From: Streptomyces sp. AC550_RSS872
GTDB taxonomy: Bacteria; Actinomycetota; Actinomycetes; Streptomycetales; Streptomycetaceae
Assembly: GCF_019049285.1 (NCBI RefSeq)
Contig: NZ_JAGMUL010000207.1
Span: forward strand, 1 to 64,000
Direction of reading: 5' to 3'
DNA: 64,000 nt
A program made the position numbers and the translations under genes. This document shows positions 17,070 to 24,809 of the stretch, one piece after another; the stretch's first letter is position 1; every line of letters begins with the position of its first letter. Under the pieces are notes generated by a model that worked only from the letters and a program-made list of their open reading frames with translations, had not been told where the DNA came from and ran no database searches.

Positions 17070-18536
17070 ATGGTGTTCACGAAGAAGGCCGTGGTGATGA
17101 GAGTGCTGGAACGGGTCGCGGAGCGGGACTCATTCGTGGAACTGTCACGCTTCCGGACCGATTTTTACGGGTGCTTGTCGGCGCGGGCGGACGCGTTCTT
17201 CGAGCTCACCGACGCATTGCTGTGTGCGGACGGGCCGGTGAAGACGCCCGTGGAGCTGTCTCTGACCGCCGAGCATCGTCGCGGCTATGGCTCGCTGTAC
17301 GGCGCGTTGAACCACGGCGGCCTGGACGTGGACCGACTGCGGGATCTTCTGGTGCCGCTGCCGTTGCCGCGTTTCGACGGGCGGCTCGTGCTCACCGTGG
17401 ACGTCTCCCCGTGGCTGCGGTCGGATGCCGCGTGCGCACCGGAGCGGTTGTTCTGTCACGTCCACGGCCGGTCCGGCGCGGCCGCGCAGATCATCCCAGG
17501 CTGGCCGTACTCCTTCATCGCCGCCCTGACGCCGGACCGCACGTCGTGGACCGCCGTTCTGGACGCCGTCCGGCTCGGTCCCGCCGACGACGCCGCGGCC
17601 GTCACCGCCGACCAGCTCCGGCAGGTAACCGAACGCCTCATCACGGCCGGACAGTGGCGGCCCGGAGACCGGGGCACGCTGATCGTGATGGACGCTGGCT
17701 ACGACGTGATGCGCCTGGCCTGGCTGCTGCGGGACCTGCCGATCGAACTGGTCGGCCGCCTGCGCTCGGACCGTAACCTGCGGCTCCCGGCCCCGCCCCG
17801 CGTCTACCAGCCCAAGGGCGGCCGACCGCCCGAACATGGCAAGGAGTTTCGCCTCGCGAAGCCGGAGACCTGGCCGGAGCCGCCGACGGTGCCGGTGAAT
17901 GACACGCCCCGCTACGGCAAGGCCGAGGATCGGGCATGGGACCGGCTTCACCCGGAACTCCAACAACGCTCCGCCTGGATCGACCACGACAGCGAACTCC
18001 CTATCATCGAGGGCACGCTGATCCGCCTCAAGGTCGATCACCTGCCGGGCGACCGCGACGCGCCACCGGTGTGGCTGTGGTCCTCTGCCACCTGGGCCAG
18101 CCCGGACGGCATCGATTTCGTCTGGTCGTGCTACCTGCGAAGATTCGACCTGGAGCACACAGTCCGCCTGTTCAAACAGACGCTCGGCTGGACCAGGCCG
18201 CGGCTGCGTCACCCACAGGCGGCGGACCGCTGGACCTGGCTCGTCATCACCGCCCACACCCAACTCCGCCTCGCCGCCCCGCTCGCCGCCGACCAGCGCA
18301 AACCCTGGGAGAAGGTCACTCGCTCCGGTACGGTCCTCACGCCGACCCGCGTCCGGCGCGGGTTCCGACACCTCCGACCTCACTTGCCCTGCCCGGCCCG
18401 CGTGCCCAAACCCAGCCGTCCCGGCCCCGGACGCCCACCCGGCTCCAAGAACCGGCACCCCGCCACCCGCCACGACGTGGGCAAAACCGTCAAACGACCC
18501 AGCACCCTCTACGAACGAGATCAGGCCAAACGTTAA
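17070..18536 (+). CDS. DDE transposase, full length
   Basis: This 488-residue transposase appears intact. Core motifs are LVLTVDVSPWLRSDAACAPE (first Asp), TLIVMDAGYDVMRLAWLLRD (second Asp) and WSCYLRRFDLEHTVRLFKQT (Glu in the YLRRFDLEH block typical of IS4/IS701-like enzymes). A basic C-terminal tail includes GRPPGSKN. The start is uncertain: ATG 17070, or ATG 17097 with GAAGG at better spacing; both lie inside the inner end repeat at 16978. The TAA stop (18534-18536) falls within the right inverted repeat, normal for a compact IS. Confidence 0.88.
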   Translation: MVFTKKAVVMRVLERVAERDSFVELSRFRTDFYGCLSARADAFFELTDALLCADGPVKTPVELSLTAEHRRGYGSLYGALNHGGLDVDRLRDLLVPLPLPRFDGRLVLTVDVSPWLRSDAACAPERLFCHVHGRSGAAAQIIPGWPYSFIAALTPDRTSWTAVLDAVRLGPADDAAAVTADQLRQVTERLITAGQWRPGDRGTLIVMDAGYDVMRLAWLLRDLPIELVGRLRSDRNLRLPAPPRVYQPKGGRPPEHGKEFRLAKPETWPEPPTVPVNDTPRYGKAEDRAWDRLHPELQQRSAWIDHDSELPIIEGTLIRLKVDHLPGDRDAPPVWLWSSATWASPDGIDFVWSCYLRRFDLEHTVRLFKQTLGWTRPRLRHPQAADRWTWLVITAHTQLRLAAPLAADQRKPWEKVTRSGTVLTPTRVRRGFRHLRPHLPCPARVPKPSRPGPGRPPGSKNRHPATRHDVGKTVKRPSTLYERDQAKR

Positions 18537-18545
18537 GGATCAAGC
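18530..18545 (-). repeat. Right inverted repeat of the transposase unit
   Basis: This is the exact inverted copy of 16160-16175. It contains the transposase stop codon. Confidence 0.9.
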
Positions 18546-18883
18546 AAAGCCATGCAGGCGTCCTCGGGCAGGCCGGAGATCAGGCGCTTCGGCCGTGCCG
18601 CCGCGTACGGCCCCTACGACGCCTGCCTGGCCCACCCGCCGGAGGTCGAACGCACGAACTGCCTGTCCGGCCCGGCCCCCGATGCCGACATCGACCCCTC
18701 CGGCATCACCTTCTCCAGCGATCCACTGCACCGACTACTCGACGCCTTTCGGGACCGGCGACCGGACAGGCCCTCCTCAACCGCGCCCGCTTCGACGCCG
18801 CTGCGTTCTGCGGCAGTGCCGACTTCGGTGAGGCGGCGACGGGAAGTCGCTGAAGGTGCGGGGAAGTTGCCGTCGGCGGCGGG
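18546..18883 (+). other. Region with weak ORF, no recognised gene
   Basis: A plus-strand reading from ATG 18552 gives GRPEIRRFGRAAAYGPYDAC then LAHPPEVERTNCLSG, which may be a remnant, but no family is recognised and no ribosome site is present. It adjoins the right end of the mobile unit. Confidence 0.25.
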
Positions 18884-18955
18884 CCCCCATGACCACGAAG
18901 TCGCGGACCCCCATGACCACGAAGTCGCGGACCCCCATGACCACGAAGTCGCGGA
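18884..18955. repeat. Three tandem copies of a 24-bp repeat
   Basis: Three identical 24-bp units (18884-18907, 18908-18931, 18932-18955), each beginning CCCCCATGACCACG and ending TCGCGGA, are followed by a degenerate partial fourth. The period is 8 codons. The plus strand reads as a repeated PHDHEVAD; the minus strand reads as a repeated hydrophobic VRDFVVMG. No spacers separate the units. It is just downstream of the membrane protein gene at 19012. Confidence 0.95.
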
Positions 18956-19011
18956 TCCCGAGGATCACGAGGGTGGTGGCGAACGCCACCGTTTCCTTTT
19001 GCGGGGCCGGG

Positions 19012-19449
19012 CTATTCCGGGCCGCCGGGCAACCGGCTGGACCTCCGGGCGCGGCGATGGCGCCACCAGCGGATCACCACGCCGATGGTGAGAAACAGCA
19101 CCGGCACGCTGACCATCAGGCCGCCGACCAGCAACTCGCCTGAACCGCCTCGCTGCACGTCGAGAACTCCCGCGTAGACGAAGAGAGCCATGGCGCTGTC
19201 GAAGACCACGACGAAGCCCCATTCGGCGGCTTGGGGCCGGCCGGTCGGATCGGACTCCGGCGGCGGGCGGCCCAGCCACTCACGGATATCAATGACCAAC
19301 ATCAATACGAGCGGGCCCAGGAACACGACGGCGAGAAAGACAGCCACCAAGCGCATCACAGGATCACTGATGTTCACGGCCAGGATCACCGAACCCACAC
19401 CCGCTGCGGCCGACATCAACCGCACCCCGATCTCGCTAGGTAACAGCAT
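19012..19449 (-). CDS. Four-helix membrane protein, hypothetical
   Basis: This 145-residue protein has four predicted membrane helices: MSAAAGVGSVILAVNI, VAVFLAVVFLGPLVLMLVID, FVVVFDSAMALFVYAGVL and VGGLMVSVPVLFLTIGVVIR. A short hydrophilic loop (IREWLGRPPPESDPTG) lies between helices 2 and 3 and a basic tail follows. ATG 19449 overlaps the end of the upstream gene by 14 bases, implying translational coupling. The family is not recognised. Confidence 0.75.
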   Translation of the reverse strand: MLLPSEIGVRLMSAAAGVGSVILAVNISDPVMRLVAVFLAVVFLGPLVLMLVIDIREWLGRPPPESDPTGRPQAAEWGFVVVFDSAMALFVYAGVLDVQRGGSGELLVGGLMVSVPVLFLTIGVVIRWWRHRRARRSSRLPGGPE

Positions 19450-20266
19450 CGCTGCCCGCCTCGTCGTTGCCCGAGCCACCGGGTGTGCCGGGCGGCGGGC
19501 AGGCGGGGCGCCACCCTTGCCGGAGGACGCGATGCAACGCCTGGTCGAGCATGGCTCTGCCCGCTCCGGGATTCCACCAGAAGGACCAGTTGACGCTGAT
19601 CGTCATCTCGATGAACTCGTCGTACTCGCGCGCGTCGGGGTACTGCGAGCCGCAGGACTTGTTGGTCACCCGCAGCTGGAACGGGTAGTACACCGTGGCC
19701 TTGGTCGCCCATATGCGGCCGTTCATGCGTTCAAGGGGGATCGGAACGCGGTGCAGCCGGTTGTCGTAGTCGTCGATGCGCAGTTCGCCCTTCTCCAGGT
19801 GCCGGTCGGGTTCGGGCAGCCGGGCCCAGGTGTGGTCGATGAGCAGCTCGTCCCACGCCAGGTGATCGCCTTCGGATGCCGCGCACGGGTCGTCGAGTAC
19901 GCGGTCGACAGCGGAGTGCATCGACTCCTCGTCCAGCGTCGCCGTCTCGATGACCTGCGCGTCCACATACGTCGAGCGGGCGTCGGGCGGCGACTGCGGG
20001 GTCGTCACGAACCAGTTCCACCGCGGCGGTCTGTCGTCGGCCGGCCAGTCGTACTCGTCGTCCACCCACTGTCTGGTCACGCCGAACGTCATGGGCCTGA
20101 TGAGCCCCTCGCACAGCGAGGCCAGCGCGCGGACCGCACAGTGAGCGGTGATGCCTTCCCGCTCGACCGGATTCCGGCCGGACGCCGATCCCCACTGAAA
20201 TCCGCGCTCCAGCACGATCGCCTTGCTGTCCTTGAAGATGTAGTCCTCGGTGAGTTCCGGCCGCAT
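19436..20266 (-). CDS. Hypothetical protein coupled to membrane protein
   Basis: This 276-residue soluble protein is rich in Asp, Trp and aromatic residues (DDRPPRWNWFVTTPQSPPDA, ITVNWSFWWNPGAG-like tail). ATG 20266 is preferred because AGGA lies 8 bases upstream; ATG 20275 sits directly against it. No known motif is visible. The 3' overlap with the four-helix membrane gene suggests the two products act together. Confidence 0.7.
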   Translation of the reverse strand: MRPELTEDYIFKDSKAIVLERGFQWGSASGRNPVEREGITAHCAVRALASLCEGLIRPMTFGVTRQWVDDEYDWPADDRPPRWNWFVTTPQSPPDARSTYVDAQVIETATLDEESMHSAVDRVLDDPCAASEGDHLAWDELLIDHTWARLPEPDRHLEKGELRIDDYDNRLHRVPIPLERMNGRIWATKATVYYPFQLRVTNKSCGSQYPDAREYDEFIEMTISVNWSFWWNPGAGRAMLDQALHRVLRQGWRPACPPPGTPGGSGNDEAGSDAVT

Positions 20267-20505
20267 CAGTCGCATTCCTGTGCAGTGACGGCGAAATGGG
20301 GCCGCCGGGCGGAAGGCCCCTGCCGACCAGCCAACGGCAAGGGCTTCGGGACCCGTCCCGAGGGATCACGACTCGATAATTCGGCCCCACTGGCTTCGGG
20401 CGAGAAGGACTACCCGGGCAGGCACGGCCCGGCCGGCGGGTCTTCGCGGCAGTGGCCGCCGGTCACCACCGGAAGGACGCCTCGCCCGGCGTGGGTGGTG
20501 CGCTC

Positions 20506-21231
20506 GTGAGCCGCGTTCTGGTGACCGGCTCCGTGGACGGTCTTGGGCGGGCCGCGGCGGAGGCGTTGCTGTCCGCGGGCCACGGTGTGGTGGTGCATGC
20601 CCGGAACCAGGAGCGTGCGGCGGTGCTGCGCCCTTTGGCCGAACGCGGAGCGGACCTCGTCGTGGGTGACTTCGTCGAGCGGGCCGCCGTACGGCGTGTC
20701 GCCGCCGAGCTGAACGACGCGGAGCCGCTCGACGCGGTCATCCACAACGCCGGAGTGTGGAGCGGGCCGGCGGTCATGCCGGTCAACGTCGTCGCGCCGT
20801 ATCTGCTCAGGGCCCTGCTGCGTGGGCCACGCCGACTGGTGTACCTGAGCAGCGGCTCGCACTTCGACGGGCGCCCCTCGCTGGACCGGGTCGACTGGCG
20901 GGGTGAGCGCGCGGGCTCGTACTCCGACAGCAAGCTGTACGTCACGGCCCTCGCGGCAGCCGTGGCCCGCCTGCGGCTGGAGGCGCTGAGCAACGCCGTG
21001 GATCCGGGCTGGGTGCCGACCAGGATGGGCGGACCCCATGCGCCGGACGACCTCGAGCTCGGCCATCGGACGCAGGAGTGGCTCGCGGTCGGCGACGAAC
21101 CCGAGGCCCTGACCACCGGCGGGTACGGGTACCACCGGCAGCGGATGGAGCCGCACCGCGCGGTCCACGACGAGGCGCTCCAGGGCCGGCTGCTGCGGGC
21201 GTTGGCCGCGGAGACGGGCACCGAGTTCTGA
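20506..21231 (+). CDS. Short-chain dehydrogenase/reductase
   Basis: This 241-residue SDR has a slightly altered cofactor motif (VLVTGSVDGLGRAAAEALL for the usual TGxxxGxG), AVIHNAGV (NAG motif), LVYLSSGSH (catalytic Ser) and GSYSDSKLYV (Tyr-X3-Lys: Y-S-D-S-K). ARNQERAAVL after beta2 with an Arg suggests NADP preference. GTG 20506 is chosen; the ribosome site is weak. It is divergent from the hypothetical pair at 19436-20266. Substrate is unknown. Confidence 0.85.
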   Translation: MSRVLVTGSVDGLGRAAAEALLSAGHGVVVHARNQERAAVLRPLAERGADLVVGDFVERAAVRRVAAELNDAEPLDAVIHNAGVWSGPAVMPVNVVAPYLLRALLRGPRRLVYLSSGSHFDGRPSLDRVDWRGERAGSYSDSKLYVTALAAAVARLRLEALSNAVDPGWVPTRMGGPHAPDDLELGHRTQEWLAVGDEPEALTTGGYGYHRQRMEPHRAVHDEALQGRLLRALAAETGTEF

Positions 21232-21671
21232 GGTGGGTGCGCGCGGCCCGGGCGGGGCCCTCTCAGTGCGCACGCGCCGCCGCGTTCGACGCGGTGCGGA
21301 TCTACGTGGCCGATCTCCAGCGCGGTTCGTCGCGCCTCGAGGTCCTGGCTGCCGCGTCCTCGGGCGGCGGCCGACCTGACCGGGCTGTCACCGAGCCGGC
21401 ACGGCTGATCCGGAGGGTGTCAACTGGCTGCTGCGCGGTGTCTCCCTCATCCTGGAGACGACGATCGTCCACGAGCAGGGCCGTGGCCCCGAGGTCACGG
21501 TGGTGGGCCGACCCCCTCCTGCTCATCTGCGAGACCCGCGGCTCATATGCGCAAATGGAGCTTACCTGTCCGAAAGGTGGGAACTCAGAAAGCACCACAA
21601 GCCGCCGCATCCCCCCGGGGGCCGGGCGATCCCCACCCTGCGGGCAGGCTCTCGGATCCCTAGGAGCGATC
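21232..21671. other. Intergenic region with coding-like scraps
   Basis: These 440 bases precede the carboxylate-amine ligase. Short open pieces read FDAVRIYVADLQRGSSRLEV and, in another frame, EGVNWLLRGVSLILETTIVH, hinting at one or two broken genes. I do not recognise them. No operator was found. Confidence 0.3.
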
Positions 21672-22874
21672 GTGACCGTGTGCATCGGAGTGGAGGAGGA
21701 GTTCCACGTCCTGGAGGTGGAGAGCGGAAGGCTCGTCCCGCGTGCCGATGCGGTGCTGCGGCGGCTTCCCAGACGCACCTTCACGACCGAACTGCATCAG
21801 TGCACGGTGGAGTCCAACAGCGCAGTGCACGCATCCCTGCACGACCTGTACGCCGACCTCACCAGCACCCGACGGCAACTGGACGCGGCCGCCTCCTCGT
21901 TGGGCCTTGCCGTGGTCGCCGCCGGCACGGCCCCCCTGGCACCCGCCGCGCTGGCACACCTGACCCCCGGGGCACGCTACCGCCACATGGCCGACGAGTA
22001 CCGCAAGGTCGCCGACGAGCAGCTCATCTGCGGCGCCCAGGTCCATGTCGACGTACCCGACCGCGACACCGCCGTACGCGTCATGTGCGAGGTCTCGCCC
22101 TGGCTGCCCGTGCTGCTGGCCATCTCCGCCAGTTCACCGTTCTGGCAGGGCGCCGACACCGGATACGCGAGCTGGCGCACCCTGCTGTGGCAGCGCTGGC
22201 CCACCGCCGGGCCGGTCGGCTGCTACCAGAACGCGGCCGAGTACGACGCGGCCGTGGACGAGCTCGTACGGGCCGGGATCATCAGCGACGCGGGGATGAT
22301 CTACTACGACATCCGCCCCTCCGCTCATCTGCCGACGCTGGAACTGCGCACCTGTGACGCCTGCCCCCGGGCGGAGACCGTCGTCCTCCTCGCCGGACTC
22401 TTCCGCGCCCTGGTGACCGAGGCCCGCGAGCGACTGCGCAGGAACGGTTCCTCCGGCTGCGCGGGCCGGCACGAGTGGCTGCGCGGCGCGTCATGGCGTG
22501 CCGCCCGCTCCGGCCTCGAAGGCACGCTGGTGGACCCCGAGACCCACCAGGAGGCGCCCGCCCACCAGGTCGTGCGCAAGCTGCTCGTCCGGCTGCGGCC
22601 CGCGCTGGAGACCCACGGAGACTGGGACGCCGTCCGGGAGCTGACCGAGGCGGCCCTCGCGGACGGCAGCGCCGCCCAGCGCATACGCCGGGCCGCGCAG
22701 AAAGAGGACCTGCTGGGCTGTGTCGACATGCTGATCGCCGAGACCCGCGGCGAACGCGGACACCACAGGCCGGTACGGCGCCGACAGCACGACCGCGTGC
22801 TCGCCCCGGTCGTCGTCACGGGCCGTTCGCGCGCCTCCGCCGATCCCGCCGCGCCGGACGGCATCGGAGGCTGA
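21672..22874 (+). CDS. YbdK-like carboxylate-amine ligase (glutamate-cysteine ligase family 2)
   Basis: This 400-residue ATP-dependent carboxylate-amine ligase starts at GTG 21672 with TAGGAG upstream (spacing 5). CIGVEEEFHVLEVESGRLVP is the N-terminal signature of the GCS2/YbdK group (G-EEE). ELHQCTVESNS, LICGAQVHVDVPD, ISASSPFWQGADTGYASWRT and YDIRPSAHLPTLELRTCDAC (metal/ATP site) follow. The family joins glutamate-like carboxylates to amines; the exact substrate is not readable. A basic tail of about 40 residues after residue 355 is atypical. It lies 150 bp upstream of an amidotransferase and peptidase and is likely in the same transcription unit. Confidence 0.88.
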   Translation: MTVCIGVEEEFHVLEVESGRLVPRADAVLRRLPRRTFTTELHQCTVESNSAVHASLHDLYADLTSTRRQLDAAASSLGLAVVAAGTAPLAPAALAHLTPGARYRHMADEYRKVADEQLICGAQVHVDVPDRDTAVRVMCEVSPWLPVLLAISASSPFWQGADTGYASWRTLLWQRWPTAGPVGCYQNAAEYDAAVDELVRAGIISDAGMIYYDIRPSAHLPTLELRTCDACPRAETVVLLAGLFRALVTEARERLRRNGSSGCAGRHEWLRGASWRAARSGLEGTLVDPETHQEAPAHQVVRKLLVRLRPALETHGDWDAVRELTEAALADGSAAQRIRRAAQKEDLLGCVDMLIAETRGERGHHRPVRRRQHDRVLAPVVVTGRSRASADPAAPDGIGG

Positions 22875-23024
22875 TGTGCCGGTGAACATCGCCGGGTCAC
22901 CCCGAAGGGGCTTCGCGCTGTCCCGCGCCACCGCCCGGATCTTCACGATCCCGGCCGGCGGACGCGGGCAGGCACACCCGTGGCAGTGCGTCAACGCAGA
23001 GGCGTGGAAGGGAGGCGGGCCGTC

Positions 23025-24809
23025 ATGTGCGGTCTGACTGGGGAGATCCGCTTCGACGGCCGGCGAGCCGACCGGGCGGCGGTCGGCCGGATGACCGACC
23101 GGCTCGCCGCCCGTGGGCCCGACGGTCAGGGCACCTGGGCACGGGGCCCGGTCGCCCTCGGCCACCGGCGACTGAAGATCATCGACCTCTCGGACCGCGG
23201 CGCCCAGCCGATGACCGACGCCCGTGCGGAGATCACCGGCGTCTTCAACGGCTGTGTGTACAACCATCCGGAGCTGCGCGAGGAACTGCGCAGCCTCGGG
23301 CACCGTTTCGAGTCGACCTCCGACACGGAAGTGGTGCTCAAGGCCTACCAGCAGTGGGGCACCGCCTGCGTGGAGCACTTCCTCGGCATGTTCGCCTTCG
23401 CGATCGTCGAGCACCGCACCGGCCGGGTCGTCCTCGCCCGGGACCGGCTGGGCATCAAGCCCCTGTACCTGGCGCGGACACCGGGCCGGCTGCGGTTCGC
23501 CTCGACACTGCCCGCCCTCCTCGCCGCCGGAGACGTCGACACCTCACTCGACCCGGTGGCCCTCCACCAGTACCTGAGCTGGCACGCCACGGTCGCCGCG
23601 CCGCACACCCTCCTCAACGGCGTACGCAAGCTGCCGCCCGCCACCGTACGGGTCGTCGAACCGGACGGCACCCATCGCGACCACTGCTACTGGCAGCCCT
23701 CCTACACCCGCCGGGCCGACTGCGCCGGCATGGGCGCCGACGAATGGCGGGACGCCGTACTGGACGCCCTGCGCACGGCCGTACGCCGCAGGATGGTCTC
23801 CGACGTGGAGGTCGGGGTCCTGCTCTCCGGCGGCCTCGACTCCAGTCTGATCGTCGCGCTGCTGGCCGACGAGGGCCAGCGTGACCTGATGACGTTCAGC
23901 GTCGGATTCGAGACGGAGGGCGGTGAGAAGGGCGACGAGTTCCGGTACTCGGACCTGGTGGCCCGCGAGTTCGGGACCGTCCACCGGCAGCTGATGGTGC
24001 CCTCCGACCGGGTGTCGACGGCTCTGGACGGGGCGGTCGCGGCCATGAGCGAGCCGATGATCAGCCACGACGTGGTCGCCTTCTACCTGCTGTCCGAGCA
24101 GGTGTCCAAGGAGGTGAAGGTCGTGCAGTGCGGCCAGGGCGCCGACGAGGTCTTCGCCGGCTACCACTGGTACCCGCAGCTCGCGGAGGTGTCCCGGGAG
24201 GAGGAACCGGAGCGCTACGCCACGACGTACTTCGACCGTCCGCACGCCGACCTCGCCCGGGTCCTGCGGCCGGACATGATCCCCCGCGACGACGTCTCGA
24301 GCCGGTTCGTCGACCGACACATGGCCGTACCCGGAGCGGAGACGGCCCTGGACGCCGCCCTCCGCCTGGACACCCACGTCATGCTCGTCGACGACCCCGT
24401 CAAACGGGTCGACAACATGACCATGGCCTGGGGCCTGGAGGCCCGGGTGCCCTTCCTCGACCACGAGCTGGTGGAACTGGCTGCGGCCTGCCCGCCGGAA
24501 CTGAAGCTGGCCGACGGCGGCAAGGGCGTACTGAAGGAGGCCGGCCGCAAGCTCCTGCCCCGCGAGATCGTCGACCGCCCCAAGGGCTACTTCCCGGTCC
24601 CGGCGATCCGGCACATGGCGGGCCCCGTCCTGCAACGCGTGCGGACGGCACTCGACGCACCGGAGGCCCGAGGACGCGGTCTGTTCCAGGAGTCGTACGT
24701 GGCCGAGCTCCTCGCGGCGCCCGACGAGCACCGGACCAGGCGCGGGGCGAACGCCCTGTGGCAGATTGCTTTGCTGGAGATATGGCTGCAGACCCACGGA
24801 ATCAAGTGA
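23025..24809 (+). CDS. N-acetylglutaminylglutamine-type amidotransferase (asparagine synthetase-like)
   Basis: This 594-residue class II glutamine amidotransferase starts MCGLTGEIRF, so Cys2 becomes the N-terminal nucleophile. ATG 23025 has GGGAGG upstream. The glutaminase domain (1-210) contains LAARGPDGQG, LGHRRLKIIDLSDRG and FNGCVYNHPELREEL. The synthetase domain contains VLLSGGLDSSLIVALL (SGGLDSS at 268-274, the ATP pyrophosphatase loop) and CGQGADEVFAGYHWYP. Length and the GQGADEVFAGYHWYP and PKGYFPVPAIRHM blocks match enzymes that amidate N-acetylglutaminylglutamine, an osmoprotectant. Its stop overlaps the next gene by GTGA. Confidence 0.88.
   Translation: MCGLTGEIRFDGRRADRAAVGRMTDRLAARGPDGQGTWARGPVALGHRRLKIIDLSDRGAQPMTDARAEITGVFNGCVYNHPELREELRSLGHRFESTSDTEVVLKAYQQWGTACVEHFLGMFAFAIVEHRTGRVVLARDRLGIKPLYLARTPGRLRFASTLPALLAAGDVDTSLDPVALHQYLSWHATVAAPHTLLNGVRKLPPATVRVVEPDGTHRDHCYWQPSYTRRADCAGMGADEWRDAVLDALRTAVRRRMVSDVEVGVLLSGGLDSSLIVALLADEGQRDLMTFSVGFETEGGEKGDEFRYSDLVAREFGTVHRQLMVPSDRVSTALDGAVAAMSEPMISHDVVAFYLLSEQVSKEVKVVQCGQGADEVFAGYHWYPQLAEVSREEEPERYATTYFDRPHADLARVLRPDMIPRDDVSSRFVDRHMAVPGAETALDAALRLDTHVMLVDDPVKRVDNMTMAWGLEARVPFLDHELVELAAACPPELKLADGGKGVLKEAGRKLLPREIVDRPKGYFPVPAIRHMAGPVLQRVRTALDAPEARGRGLFQESYVAELLAAPDEHRTRRGANALWQIALLEIWLQTHGIK

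Larger units (their letters stand above)
16160..18545. mobile_element. 2.39-kb unit with perfect 16-bp ends, transposase and passenger gene
   Basis: GCTTGATCCTTAACGT (16160-16175) and its exact complement (18530-18545) enclose a minus-strand membrane protein gene (16278-16862) and a plus-strand DDE transposase (17070-18536). An inner end-like copy at 16978 (GCTTGATC-N4-ACGTTCGGC, with CTCGTTCG further in) resembles the right end over about 34 bases. The basic insertion sequence is therefore probably 16978-18545, about 1.57 kb, and the outer copy a second, solo end. No clear target duplication was found. The larger unit could move the passenger gene. Confidence 0.65.

Noticed and set aside
18884-18955. 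CRISPR-like array
   Set aside because: The 24-bp units are directly adjacent with no spacers and no cas genes nearby; it is a simple tandem repeat.
18777-18989. Minus-strand ORF encoding the repeated VRDFVVMG peptide as a real gene
   Set aside because: It has a GTG start without a ribosome site and a tail of Arg/Ser/Pro low complexity; kept only as part of the tandem-repeat observation.
21672-22874. Glutathione- or ergothioneine-type glutamate-cysteine ligase
   Set aside because: The N-terminal EEEFHVLE and overall pattern fit the YbdK group, and no glutathione or ergothioneine genes are adjacent.
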